Shown here: positions 45,784-54,874 of the stretch, in pieces
Layout of the letters: every line of letters starts with the position of its first letter
Position numbering within the stretch: position 1 is the stretch's first letter
Assembly: GCA_041398745.1 (NCBI GenBank)
Contig: JAWKUB010000012.1
Location: forward strand, 124,001 to 188,000
Direction: 5' to 3'
DNA from: JACKHO01 sp041398745
GTDB taxonomy: Bacteria; Planctomycetota; Planctomycetia; Planctomycetales; Planctomycetaceae
DNA length: 64,000 nt
Program-made: the position numbers and the translations under genes
The notes under the pieces: generated by a model
Seen by the model: the letters and a program-made list of their open reading frames with translations, nothing else
What the model was told of the DNA's origin: nothing
The model's database searches: none

Positions 45784-46329
45784 ATGGCCAAGATTCCATT
45801 GATCAAAAAGGCTACTGTGACACAGGCAATGTTTGGTGGCCTGTCCGTACATTTCAATTGCCCCAAGTGTCAGATTGTCCTGACGATCAAAGCAGAAGAG
45901 GTCGGGTCACCTGACACGTGTCCTGAATGCAATCAACGGTTTGTTGTGGCTCAATCTGTTCTTGAGAACTATGAGGCTGCTGAAAGGGCCAAGGCTGACG
46001 CGAAACAGCGTGAGCAAGTGAGGCTGGCTGAAGAACAGGCTGCACAGGAACGACAGCGAAAGGACGAGTTGGAAGCTGAACGGGCTCTGAATGAGCAAAA
46101 GCTGAGGGAGGAAGAGCAACGGATTGCTGCTGAGCAGGCACGCATTGCATCACAGGGGCAGGCTACAGCAAGTCAGAATCGTTCAGACCCACTGACACAG
46201 CTTGCTGAAGATCAATATGAAGCCGAACCGCTTCCGGCCAAAGGGGATTACTCTGGACTGACCGACATGGCGGGGTGGCTGGATTTGTTCGGCTGGTCTG
46301 CCTTTGAAAATCTGATCCATGTGTTATGA
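45784..46329 (+). pseudogene. Zinc-ribbon/coiled-coil membrane protein, 5' part, cut by an IS3 element
   Basis: From the ATG at 45784 (GGGGGCG upstream). Residues 20-55 hold a zinc ribbon, FNCPKCQ...PDTCPECNQRF. A Glu/Ala/Arg/Gln-rich helix of about 80 residues follows, then DYSGLTDMAGWLDLFGW, the start of a membrane segment. The IS3 inverted repeat begins at 46313, so the last codons come from the IS. The likely rest of the protein, with two hydrophobic helices, resumes after the IS at 47554. The N-terminal architecture resembles planctomycetal zinc-ribbon proteins with C-terminal membrane helices. Confidence 0.6.
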
Positions 46330-46369
46330 AGGTTTCAACTGCCCTTGATGGGCTGAGGAGACCTTTGAG

Positions 46370-46657
46370 ATGACGAAGAAACGACGGAAGCGGCACACGC
46401 CGGAGCAGATTGTAAAGAAGCTGCGGGACGCCGACACTATGCTCAACGCCGGTCAGGATGAGGCGGCGGTGTTGCAGGCTCTGGAGATCAGTGAGGCGAC
46501 ACTGGCGAGATGGCGGAAGCAGTATGGCGGCATGAAGTCCGAGGAGGCGAAACGTTTGAAGGAACTGGAAGAAGAGAACAAACGCCTCAAGGAAATCGTG
46601 GCCGAGAAGGAATTGGACATCAGAATGCTCAAGCACGTGGCATCAAAAAACTGGTAA
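46370..46657 (+). CDS. IS3-family OrfA (IS407-like)
   Basis: 95 residues, complete. Helix-turn-helix EQIVKKLRDADTMLNAGQDEAAVLQALEISEATLARWRKQYG, then a leucine-zipper-type coiled coil, LKELEEENKRLKEIVAEKELDIRMLKHVA. ATG at 46370 follows GAGACCTTTGAG. OrfB downstream is broken, so this copy cannot make a full transposase. Confidence 0.88.
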   Translation: MTKKRRKRHTPEQIVKKLRDADTMLNAGQDEAAVLQALEISEATLARWRKQYGGMKSEEAKRLKELEEENKRLKEIVAEKELDIRMLKHVASKNW

Positions 46658-46659
46658 GC

Positions 46660-47500
46660 CCTTCTCGAAAACGCATCGCGTGCAGCAGCTCAGGAGGAGT
46701 TTGACGTCTCCCAGCGTCGAGCCTGTGACGTGCTGGACCAGCCACGCAGCACACAGCGTTATGAGCCTCAGCCTCGCCATGATGAAATGGCTCTGGTGAA
46801 AGCGATGCTCAAGCTGGTGAGGCAGCGTCCCCGTTTCGGCTATCGCCGAATTGGACGCCTCGCTGCGTTGTGACGGTTGGCGAGTGAGTGACACGCGCGT
46901 ACCGTCTATGGCGTCGAGAAGGGCTGAAAGTCCCCCAAAGAAGCGAAAGAAGCGTCGTCTGGGAACCAGTGAGAATGGTTGCCATCGACGCCGAGCCGAG
47001 TTCAAGAACCATGTCTGGTGCTGGGACTTTGCGTTTGATTACACGACCAATGGCGTGACGTTGAAGTGGCTCTCGATCATCGACGAGTACACCAGAGAGT
47101 GTGTGGCCCTGAATGTTGATCGCAGCGTTACCAGCGAAGATGTCATCAACACCTTGGCCAGGCTGTTTTCCGAAAGAGGAGTTCCCCAATGTATTCGTAG
47201 CGACAATGGCCCGGAGTTCATCGCGAATTCGATTCGTCACTGGCTGACGAAACTCAAGGTGGAAACGTTGTACATCCAGCCGGGTCTCCCTGGGAGAATG
47301 GCTACGCCGAGAGCTTCCACAGTCGCTTGCGCGATGAATTTCTGGCGATGGAAGAATTCGAGAGTCTCCAGGCCGCACGCACCCTGACTGCCGCCTGGAG
47401 GGATGATTACAATCACCACCGCCCCACAGTTCGCTGGACTACCAGACCCCAGCCGATTTCAGCGACGCGGTGTGTTGTTTCCGTTCGGCCTACGGCCTCA
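46660..47500 (+). pseudogene. IS3-family OrfB, frameshifted
   Basis: Three frames together rebuild OrfB. Near 46690-46860: DVSQRRACDVLDQPRSTQRY and RFGYRRIGRL. At 46980-47280: VWCWDFAFDY (Asp), LSIIDEYTRECVALNVDRS and CIRSDNGPEFIANSIRHWL (Asp). At 47290-47450: SPWENGYAESFHSRLRDEF (Glu) and YNHHRPT. All catalytic residues are present but frameshifts near 46865 and 47285 break the gene. Confidence 0.85.
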
Positions 47501-47553
47501 CTCCAACAACACACCGGAGATTCCCTAACCCAACCTTCATAACCCCTGGTACA

Positions 47554-47826
47554 ACTTTTCCAGGCATCCCACGGCGCCCTTTCGATGACAGTCTGCCTAT
47601 TTTTTCTTGTGGTTTCCGTGGCAACTTCCTAGCTGCCGCTGCAAGCACCAATTTTATCTACTTGCAGGCCGCAGTAGCAGTTTTATTCTCGTCAATTTCC
47701 AGTGGTGTCTTTTCAGCGTTGTTCTACTTTCTGGTGGAACTTTCCAAGGTAGTCGTCAAGACTGCTGAGAGCATCGATGCCATTCAAATCTCACTGAATC
47801 AACCAAACCATTCAACCAAATCTTGA
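47554..47826 (+). pseudogene. 3' part of the IS-interrupted zinc-ribbon membrane protein
   Basis: This frame continues to a stop at 47826 and encodes a membrane tail: FLAAAASTNFIYLQAAVAVLF and SSGVFSALFYFLVELSKVVV, followed by a polar end. The helix pattern fits the expected C-terminus of the protein begun at 45784. The reading frames do not join exactly at the IS ends without a target duplication, so the pairing is inferred. Confidence 0.5.
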
Positions 47827-47937
47827 CACATCCCGCTCTGTGTCAGGGTAAACCACCGTTCCGCCGTTCAAAGACCAGCACGAATAGACGGACCATCAAG
47901 CCCCACATATTGCCTAGAGACTCTGCGAGAATGACTT

Positions 47938-48957
47938 ATGGCCAGTTGGTACTTCTTGAAAGATGGCGAAGAGCACGGTCCAATAACTTCGCGTGAGATG
48001 AAGGAAATGGCTGATTCGGGACGCATTCAGCCCGCTGATAAAGTCCGACGGGAAAAGGATGCTGAATGGTTCCCAGCAAGCCGCGTCAAAGGTCTGTTTG
48101 GAGACTCCCCGAAAACCATCCCCAATGACACACGTTCAAATGAGCAATCTGGGGTTCTGAATCGGATCATGGCTCTATTAGCCAAACGCACCAGACTGGA
48201 ACTGGCCCTGATAGGATTGCTGGCTTCAGGAGTTTTTTTTGTGCTCGTGTTTCTAATGCTTTCCCCGAAAGATGAACAACGTACCGAAGGCGATTCAGCA
48301 GAGGTAGCAAACGCTACTGATGCAAGGACACATAATTCCGCCCCACCAGCCACCAAGAGTTCTGCAACCATGCAGGGCGGGGCATGGCTGACAAAGAAAT
48401 CGGGAGTCTCCGACCCACTGCCGGGACTAACAATCTACGTCCTGCCAACCCAGGTGGATGCAGCAAAGGAGCTGGAGTATTGGGAGACCGTGCAGCGAAG
48501 TCTTGAAATTCTGCACGCGCGAGAGTTGGACGAGTTCAAACGTAGTTTGATAGCCATCCCCTTGGAAGGCGCCAGAGAGAATGTACAGGAATTACAGAAA
48601 GATCAGAAAAGTCAGCCCATTGAGTCAGCAAGCGTTTTAAGCGACTATCAAATCTACACCAATACGGACGGTTTCGCGCGTGCATTGGGGAATCGACCCA
48701 AAAACGACGAGGGAACTGCTGCACACCTTTTCGCGTTGACTCAGTTCTGTGAAAGCGTTGCAGTCGCCAAGGCTACCGTAGGCGTTGACGGAAAATACTC
48801 GATTCAAATCCCGGAAGGCGAGTATTTGGCTTTTGCAGAACGCCGGACAGCATATGAAATCGTGCAATGGCAGATTGACCTTTCCGTACACGGCGAACAG
48901 GGCATTCAACAGGATTTCTTCAACGACAATGCAAATATCGTCAGCCTTGGAAAATGA
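47938..48957 (+). CDS. GYF_2-domain membrane protein
   Basis: 339 residues. Residues 3-55 form a GYF_2/DUF4339 domain (WYFLKDGEEHGPITSREMKEMADSGRIQPADKVRR), a small fold that binds proline-rich peptides and is often at the N-terminus of planctomycetal and other bacterial membrane proteins. A single transmembrane helix lies near 88-110 (LELALIGLLASGVFFVLVFLML). The C-terminal domain (about 145-339) contains GLTIYVLPTQVDAAKELEYW and VDGKYSIQIPEGEYLAFAE, resembling a carboxypeptidase-regulatory-like beta-sandwich. ATG at 47938. It is island cargo of unknown role. Its neighbours do not suggest a function. Confidence 0.75.
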   Translation: MASWYFLKDGEEHGPITSREMKEMADSGRIQPADKVRREKDAEWFPASRVKGLFGDSPKTIPNDTRSNEQSGVLNRIMALLAKRTRLELALIGLLASGVFFVLVFLMLSPKDEQRTEGDSAEVANATDARTHNSAPPATKSSATMQGGAWLTKKSGVSDPLPGLTIYVLPTQVDAAKELEYWETVQRSLEILHARELDEFKRSLIAIPLEGARENVQELQKDQKSQPIESASVLSDYQIYTNTDGFARALGNRPKNDEGTAAHLFALTQFCESVAVAKATVGVDGKYSIQIPEGEYLAFAERRTAYEIVQWQIDLSVHGEQGIQQDFFNDNANIVSLGK

Positions 48958-49343
48958 CTTCGAGTCATGTGCTGCAATTCAATTGTTCCAAGTCGGTGCT
49001 GTCAGAAGCCGGGCTGGCTTTTCTCTTCTCTCCTTTGACACACCACAAGCTGTTGTACCCTCAGAGGCGTGTCATTGTGTCGTGATGCCTCCTATTGCTG
49101 ATTTTCTTCTCATGACCACGTAATGACAGAAATGAAAGGAATGATGACACAGACAAATGAAATGTGTCAGATGACTGTTCAATTCTTGACTTTCTGTGTT
49201 GTTGTTCATGTTATTGCCTGCTCATGTCATTCAATGATTTGGGATGACTGAACTTCGACACATGCATGAGAGAACAGTCTGAAAACGAAAACAGACGGCC
49301 ACCCCTTTGTGGGGATGACCGCCTGTGTCATGTTAGCCTTTGC
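48958..49343. other. Intergenic stretch before the IS66 element
   Basis: About 385 bp without a supported gene. An imperfect GC-rich hairpin lies around 49290-49320. The 9-bp left copy of the IS66 target duplication (GCCTTTGCT) is at 49335-49343. Confidence 0.4.
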
Positions 49344-50815
49344 TGTAACCGTTCACACCTCGGTGAGGAGTGAGGGGGTTGGTTGGTCTTGGAAGTGTGC
49401 TTTGAGTGCTGTGGTCAGGTAGGTGAAGGCGTCTCGCTGTTGTTGGTGGCAGGTGGCGATGACGCTTAAAAGTGTTTCTACGAATCGGCTGCCCTGTTCG
49501 CTCTGTGTGCCGAACGACAGCTTGCGCCAGATGACTGCGGGGCGCAACGCCCGTTCCGCCGCGTTGTTCGTCGGCTCCACCCCACAACTTCCAGGAACGT
49601 CCACAGCCACTCGCGATGCGTGAAGAGTTCCCGGCACATGCCATGGGCCGCAGTGCCATGACCGCGCAGCGCAACAGAGCGTTCACCTCGCGGCGAACCG
49701 GTGCGAGCAAACGCTGCATTTCGCGATGCGTGAGCGTCCCGTCCCGGCACCGCGACCAGTGACGAAACAGTTTCTGAATCGGTCGCATCAGGTCGTGTCC
49801 CAGACGCTTCAATTGCAAATCGGGATGATCGATCAGAGCCTGGACATCCCGTTTCAGATGTGCCCAACACCACTGAAGTCTTCCGAGTTGCCAGTACATC
49901 TTCGCCCGGTCGCAGTGCATGACGCCGCCGTAGGCCGCGTCGAACAGGTCGGTGAGGATCGTCGCGGCCCGCGAGGTTCTCACGGCAAACACCAGTGAAC
50001 CGTCGGGCCACGAAGGTCCACAGCCAGGCCCTTTTCGGAGGCCTGTTTCGTCGGCGATTCGTCACCGTAGAGAACCGGTTCTCGCGGCAGCCGCGGCGGC
50101 GAGATCATCGTACGCTGCACGCGTGGCTTGTGTGGCGATTTGCTGATGTTTGACCGTGAGTGCCGCCGAGCAAGGAATGTTCAACACCATGGAGACAAAC
50201 TGGGCCGTGCGGCGTTTGCTCTGTCGAAAGCAGGCCATGAGCAGCGCTCACAAAGGCAATCAACCGTGGACCAGACTGGCCGCGCGGCACGCCCGCTGGC
50301 AGTTGTCCACAAGTTGATGTCCCGCAGGCCGTGCAGGCGAGGCGGTGCCGCTGGTACTCGGTGATCAGCGGCTTGATCTCGGGGAGTTCTCACACCTGAT
50401 GACGGAGTGGCGTGGGATCCTGCCCCGCGAGCGCGGTTCCACAGCGACGGCAGGATCGTGGCTGACAGGTGACGACCTCGGTGCATCGCTCCAGCGGGAC
50501 GAGCGCCCGCTCCACTTTGTTGTGTCCTTGTTGTCCACCCCGTTTTCGCTTGGACTTCGACGCGTTGCGCGGCGGCTTGGCATGCGGATGCTGGGCAGAA
50601 GGGGGCAGCGAAGAGTTCTCCGGTGTCTTCTTCAGAGCGGCGAGTTCTGCCCGCAACTCCGCGATTTGTGCCAGCAACAGCCGAATGATCGCCTGGGCCT
50701 CAGGCGGCTGACGTGCAATCAGTTCTTCGGTAATCTCCAGCGACATGCGGAACATATCGCTGATCTCGCCAATTCAGAAAACCCCATTTTCCAATACCAA
50801 CCCGTGAACGGTTAC
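49344..50815 (-). mobile_element. IS66-family element (single-gene type), 1472 bp
   Basis: Inverted ends GTAACCGTTCAC (49344-49355) and GTGAACGGTTAC (50804-50815) are flanked by the direct repeat GCCTTTGCT (49335-49343 and 50816-50824), compatible with the 8-bp duplication of IS66. Only a TnpC-like gene is present, as in the ISBst12 subgroup, and it is broken. Confidence 0.85.
49353..50755 (-). pseudogene. IS66-family TnpC transposase, frameshifted
   Basis: On the minus strand the N-terminal part (50755-50390) has the IS66 helix and zinc region: LLLAQIAELRAELAALKKTPENSSLPPS and CRRCGTALAGQDP. Middle pieces near 49900 read MHCDRAKMYWQLGRLQWCWAHLKRD, with catalytic acidic residues. The C-terminal part (to 49353) has EPTNNAAERALRPAVIWRK and QSEQGSRFVETLLSV. 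At least three frameshifts separate them. The ends and target duplication are fresh, the gene is not. Confidence 0.88.
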
Positions 50816-50855
50816 GCCTTTGCTTATTGCTAGGGGGTGAAAAAGCACAACGCAG

Positions 50856-50892
50856 AGAGGACCCCCCAAGTGCTAAACTTGGGGTCTCCTCT
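50856..50892. terminator. Strong hairpin between IS66 and the RepA-like gene
   Basis: A 15-bp stem with two mismatches (50856-50870 / 50878-50892) and a 7-nt loop. It lies 92 bp downstream of the minus-strand ATPase gene. There is no T-run on either strand, so it may be a terminator without a U-tract or a replication/regulatory hairpin. Confidence 0.5.
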
Positions 50893-50983
50893 TGCTGTGA
50901 TTCGTCCCTGAAAATCCTGCTTTATAGTTTTACTATGTATAGGGGGGTGTAAAACATAAAACCAGTGACTTCCTTATCCGATC

Positions 50984-52237
50984 TCACGACTCCACCAAGT
51001 GCAGGTGTTTGGCGTTCTTGTCACCAGAGCGAAAAGTCAGGCGAGTGCCTACTTCAAGCATGCCGCCGATGATACTACTAATCTTGATGATGCCAGGAGG
51101 TTTCCCATTCAATTCTTTCCTCTCCCACATCTGTTGAACCATCTCTGGTGCCTTGGACTTGAGAATTCCGTCATTCTCGGAAACAACTTCGAGAATGAGA
51201 TTCTCAATCTCGCGGGAATTGCCGGCTTGCTTTCCCTTGCCTTGGAAGACATTCCGATTGTTCTCATCCAGCTTGAAAGCGAGCGGCTCTTGCCAGTCGG
51301 CACGAGTACCAGTGTGCGACAATGTGCCCTTTCTCGTCTTTGGGTCAGACTCCCACATCCACATGTGGTCCAAGGCGCCAGGAATAGACGTTTGCCCTGA
51401 ATATTGCGAGCCGGTTTTGGGGCGATGATGCAGCATGAGGATTGCTGCACCGGTCCTCTGGGCTACTCGCTGCAATGGGTAAAGCAGTTTTGTTACTTCC
51501 TTTGTGTCCATCTCATCACAATCAAAGGCACTGCGGAATGTGTCAATGACAACGAGAGGCTTAAACTTTTCAAAACTGTCTCTGCTGAAGCATTCCATAC
51601 ACTCATTGACAATGGTCTCAATCTTCTTTTCATCGAGCGGCATGGCCTCTTCGTCGATCACCAACCGAGTTAACTTGCCACGCAAGGATTGGCAGTCATG
51701 TTGCCCTGTGGCAACTCTCAATCGATTTCCCACGGTGCGAGAATTGTTCTCCATGTCAATCAGAACGACTGGAGCAGAGGGGACTGAGTAGCCAGCAAAC
51801 TCCCCGTGCGCATGCATTGCCGCGATGAGTTCTGCGACAATACAGGACTTCCCAGAGAAGGGGTATCCCGTGAGCATCGCCAATGCTCCAAAATCAAGCC
51901 AATTTTCTATGAGCCAATCTTCCTGCTGCTCGTCACACTGTTTCAATATTTCATCAATCCCGACCCATTTCCCGAGGCTGAAAGGTTTGGATTTGGCCCA
52001 GTGCTCAGTCGGTGTCGTCGTGTCTATGATCGGGCTGGACTGTTCTGGCAATTGTTTCCCCAGAGAGTGCCTCTCATTGTCAGTCGTCACCTCAATCGCA
52101 CGGCCTTCATTACTGCCGTGCTTCATCTGCTCTGTGTTACAGCGAATTGAAAAACTCATTTCAAACTTTCGTATTCTGAACCATTTTGTTCCGGCACCAC
52201 TTGGATGCCTGTTTTGATCTATCCATGTAAAATCCAT
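50984..52237 (-). CDS. RepA-like AAA ATPase (replicative-helicase type)
   Basis: 417 residues; the start at 52237 is uncertain and 52159 or 52126 are alternatives. Walker A GYPFSGKSC near residue 124, Walker B LVVIDTF near 215, then ILMLHHRPK, match the RecA-fold ATPases of the RepA/AAA_25 group found in plasmids, integrative elements and phages. The C-terminal 80 residues look like a winged helix. In mobile elements such proteins act as replication helicases. Here it probably supports replication or maintenance of the excised island. It is the largest intact cargo gene. Confidence 0.8.
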   Translation of the reverse strand: MDFTWIDQNRHPSGAGTKWFRIRKFEMSFSIRCNTEQMKHGSNEGRAIEVTTDNERHSLGKQLPEQSSPIIDTTTPTEHWAKSKPFSLGKWVGIDEILKQCDEQQEDWLIENWLDFGALAMLTGYPFSGKSCIVAELIAAMHAHGEFAGYSVPSAPVVLIDMENNSRTVGNRLRVATGQHDCQSLRGKLTRLVIDEEAMPLDEKKIETIVNECMECFSRDSFEKFKPLVVIDTFRSAFDCDEMDTKEVTKLLYPLQRVAQRTGAAILMLHHRPKTGSQYSGQTSIPGALDHMWMWESDPKTRKGTLSHTGTRADWQEPLAFKLDENNRNVFQGKGKQAGNSREIENLILEVVSENDGILKSKAPEMVQQMWERKELNGKPPGIIKISSIIGGMLEVGTRLTFRSGDKNAKHLHLVES

Positions 52238-53274
52238 AATCTAAATGCATCAATCAGCGGTCTGCTCTGGCACGCCCCAACAGGGGGAGTGAACGCTGAA
52301 AAGTTGTTGCCTCCTGGTGCCAGTTTGAGGCTCTTTTGGCCTATGTCATCTCGGATTCTCCATTGATTGAGCCATTGTTGAACGCAACGTGACGAATCAC
52401 GGTGAGCCACACCACGCGGCCTCCTATTCAGCCAGAATTGCCATGTGCGTTGCGGACTTTTCCATGCAGCGACACACGGCAACGGCCCGAGACTACCACG
52501 CCCAGCCCTCCCGTGCAATACCAGCTTAGCTAAATATTACAGAAAGCATACAAATACCATTACATCGTAGTGCTATATAGCACCTGCCGACTGGTGGCGA
52601 CCGGGCTCCGGGTGTGGCTGCTGGTCGGTGTGGTCCTGCTGAACCGTCTTTCCTGAGAATTGGCCACGAGAAGGCCAGTGTTGGTGCGATGAAACGGGCT
52701 CCTGAGAGCCATTCTGAGGCCCTTGAATTTCCAAGGTGACCCGTAGTGCCTTTTTTGAATTTAAACGCGACACGGGGCATTCTGTGCGATTCTAGAGGGG
52801 GTTGCTGGCGTCCCTTTGGGCCGATTTGCGTTGTTGTTTTGGGTGTGTGTCGAGTTGGGGAATGTGGTCAGCACTACGACACGTGCTAAATTCGCAAATG
52901 CCGTGTAGTTACCAGCTTACTGAATGTGCTGGTGGTGATGGGGTTATATGGCGTGTCGGTTGATATATGATGGGTTGTAAGTGTGATTCCTTGGAAATGT
53001 ACCACTGACGCCCTGAGAGGGGGGGCTCGTGATGAAGCCAAAAGCCGGTACGGGGGGCATCGGCCATGTGGCACGTGGCGTCAATTGTGTCAGTTTGAAT
53101 GCGGTTTTGTTCACTCGGTGGCCTTGGGGGCGTCCCGCATGTGTCGAATTGGTCTGTGTTCTGGTTCTGATGCCTGCCCATTCCCCAATGGCTGCACACC
53201 TTGGGATGCATGACACATGCTGAATCCCTCAGTGTGAGCCTGTTTGAGTGTTTTGGTGGCTTACGAAATGACGC
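52238..53274. other. Unannotated 1-kb region between the ATPase and the integrase
   Basis: Several overlapping short frames, none with a recognisable domain. A minus-strand AGGAGG near 52425 precedes only a 24-codon frame. Excisionase genes often lie between an integrase and a helicase gene. I cannot show one here. Confidence 0.4.
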
Positions 53275-54336
53275 CTAGCCGATGCGAGCGACCACAGATT
53301 GTGCTGCTTCTAGGTCACGCTCCGCATATATCTCAGATGTCACTGCGGAAGAATGGCCTAATGTGACACGTGTTGCTTCGATGCCGAATGTCTTTCTGGC
53401 CTTGGTAGCGAAGTTGTGACGCAGGCGATTCGGTGACCAATGGGGAACTTCAGCACGTTCGCAGGCTCTTCTGATCCAATTTGTGTAGGAATCACGACGG
53501 TAGTGGCGATTTCGTCCTTTCGTTGGAGCGAACAGGTAAGCGTTCAAATCTGTTGTCAGGAATTGCTGCAATAGCTTCTGAGCAACTGGACCAATGCAAA
53601 TGACACGCTCTTTCCCGTGATGCTGTGTCTTGTGGGTCTCTGGTCGGTAAATCCAGACGTCCCCACTCATGTCAATGTCACAGGCTCGCAAGATGAGTGC
53701 TTCGCCAGGGCGAGCCCCTGTGTGGAGTTGAAACTGAACCACGCCCCAAATACCGCTTGGAACGTGAGGCTCTACGGCTTCAATGAACGCCTCTGGAACA
53801 GGTTTGACGGGTTCATGGTCAATGGCCTTGGTCCTTCCCCTCTTGACATCTGGGACGGCCTGCAACCCGACAAGAACCGAAGCATGACACAGTTCTTCCC
53901 CTACTGCCCATTTCACAGCCCTACGGATACGCTGAAGGAATTTGTTGACCGTTCCGCGTGTCATGCCAGACTCAATCATATTCTCCTTGGCCATCTTCAG
54001 ATGACGGGGAGTGATTTCAGCCAGTTGCACCTTTCGAGCAACCTGATTCATCCACTTGAGCGCATAACAGACGAGCCCGTACTCAGTCGTCACCTTGCCG
54101 TTCTTGCGGTAGTGCTTTTTCGCGTGTTGCTTGTAGAGCATTGCCAATTGACCAAAAGTCACTTGTTCAGGCTGCTCAACAGCCGTTTGCTGCCAATCAG
54201 CAACGGCTTTGGCATAGCGTTCCATCGACTCAGGGGTGCCGTACTTCCCCAGCCAGATGTCCTTCCCGTTAATGCGGACTCGTGCCTGCCCTGTACCTTT
54301 GTGGAAAGCGTACTTCGGAACTCTGCGGTGTGTCAT
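53275..54336 (-). CDS. Tyrosine recombinase (integrase) of the island
   Basis: 353 residues from the ATG at 54336 (AGGAG 9 bp upstream). An N-terminal DNA-binding part (about 60-165) has TFGQLAMLYKQHAKK and a SAM-like core segment. The catalytic domain has HTGARPGEA (Arg209), ETHKTQHHGK (Lys236), PNRLRHNFAT (Arg305; the family's HxxR His is replaced by Asn, common in planctomycetal integrases), LGHSS (His328) and EIYAERD (Tyr337). The gene begins next to the intact tRNA-Pro, as expected for an integrase of a tRNA-targeting element. Confidence 0.93.
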   Translation of the reverse strand: MTHRRVPKYAFHKGTGQARVRINGKDIWLGKYGTPESMERYAKAVADWQQTAVEQPEQVTFGQLAMLYKQHAKKHYRKNGKVTTEYGLVCYALKWMNQVARKVQLAEITPRHLKMAKENMIESGMTRGTVNKFLQRIRRAVKWAVGEELCHASVLVGLQAVPDVKRGRTKAIDHEPVKPVPEAFIEAVEPHVPSGIWGVVQFQLHTGARPGEALILRACDIDMSGDVWIYRPETHKTQHHGKERVICIGPVAQKLLQQFLTTDLNAYLFAPTKGRNRHYRRDSYTNWIRRACERAEVPHWSPNRLRHNFATKARKTFGIEATRVTLGHSSAVTSEIYAERDLEAAQSVVARIG

Positions 54337-54431
54337 TTTGCAACTCCTAACCCAAAAGTGGTAGTAATGGGGTAGAAAGTTGTTGCACTGCCCGCTGGCA
54401 GGGAGTCGTAAGAGATGACTCGGCAAGAAGT

Positions 54432-54512
<81 letters not shown>

Positions 54513-54521
54513 TGAGCGGGC

Positions 54522-54550
54522 AGTGTAGTGAGCCCTTGTTGATTGGTCAA
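54522..54550 (-). promoter_or_regulatory. Sigma-70-type promoter of tRNA-Pro
   Basis: On the minus strand TTGACC (54550-54545), a 17-bp spacer and TACACT (54527-54522) lie about 10 bp before the tRNA 5' end. Spacing and position are ideal. Confidence 0.7.
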
Positions 54551-54874
54551 TCGCCGAAAATGCACCAGAAATTCTCCATTGAAATTGGCGAATTCGAGGC
54601 TCAAATCAGCCAAGACCATCAGGACGTTGACACACCGCCTCACGATTCAGTTCGCAGGAAATGGCCTGAAAATCAGCGACGTTTCCGGCAACACAGCACG
54701 TCCGCCGGCTTATTGGCCGTCGTCGTTTCACCAATTCTCTCTATAAAGATTGCCGAACTCTTAATCTGGCGTCTGCCACGGAAATCCTCATTTCGCTCTC
54801 GCATCGACCAGAACTTTTCCGTACACTCCAGATGCATTGTCTATTGCTCGTGTTTTGCGAAGGGGAATGGTGAC
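54551..54874. other. Leader region of the DUF1501 gene
   Basis: About 320 bp. A long in-frame extension of the downstream gene exists but does not resemble its family and lacks a ribosome binding site. Nothing else seen. Confidence 0.4.

Larger units (their letters stand above)
46313..47553 (+). mobile_element. IS3-family insertion sequence, about 1241 bp, decayed
   Basis: Imperfect terminal repeats: TGATCCATGTGTTATGAAGG (46313-46332) and the reverse complement of TGTACCAGGGGTTATGAAGG ending at 47553. The OrfA type (TKKRRKRHTPEQIVKKLRDAD) is that of the IS407 group. No matching target duplication is visible. The element interrupts the zinc-ribbon gene. Confidence 0.75.

Noticed and set aside
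52909..53216. Short minus-strand frames near the integrase
   Set aside because: Several overlapping frames with no motif or ribosome binding site; coding potential cannot be supported.
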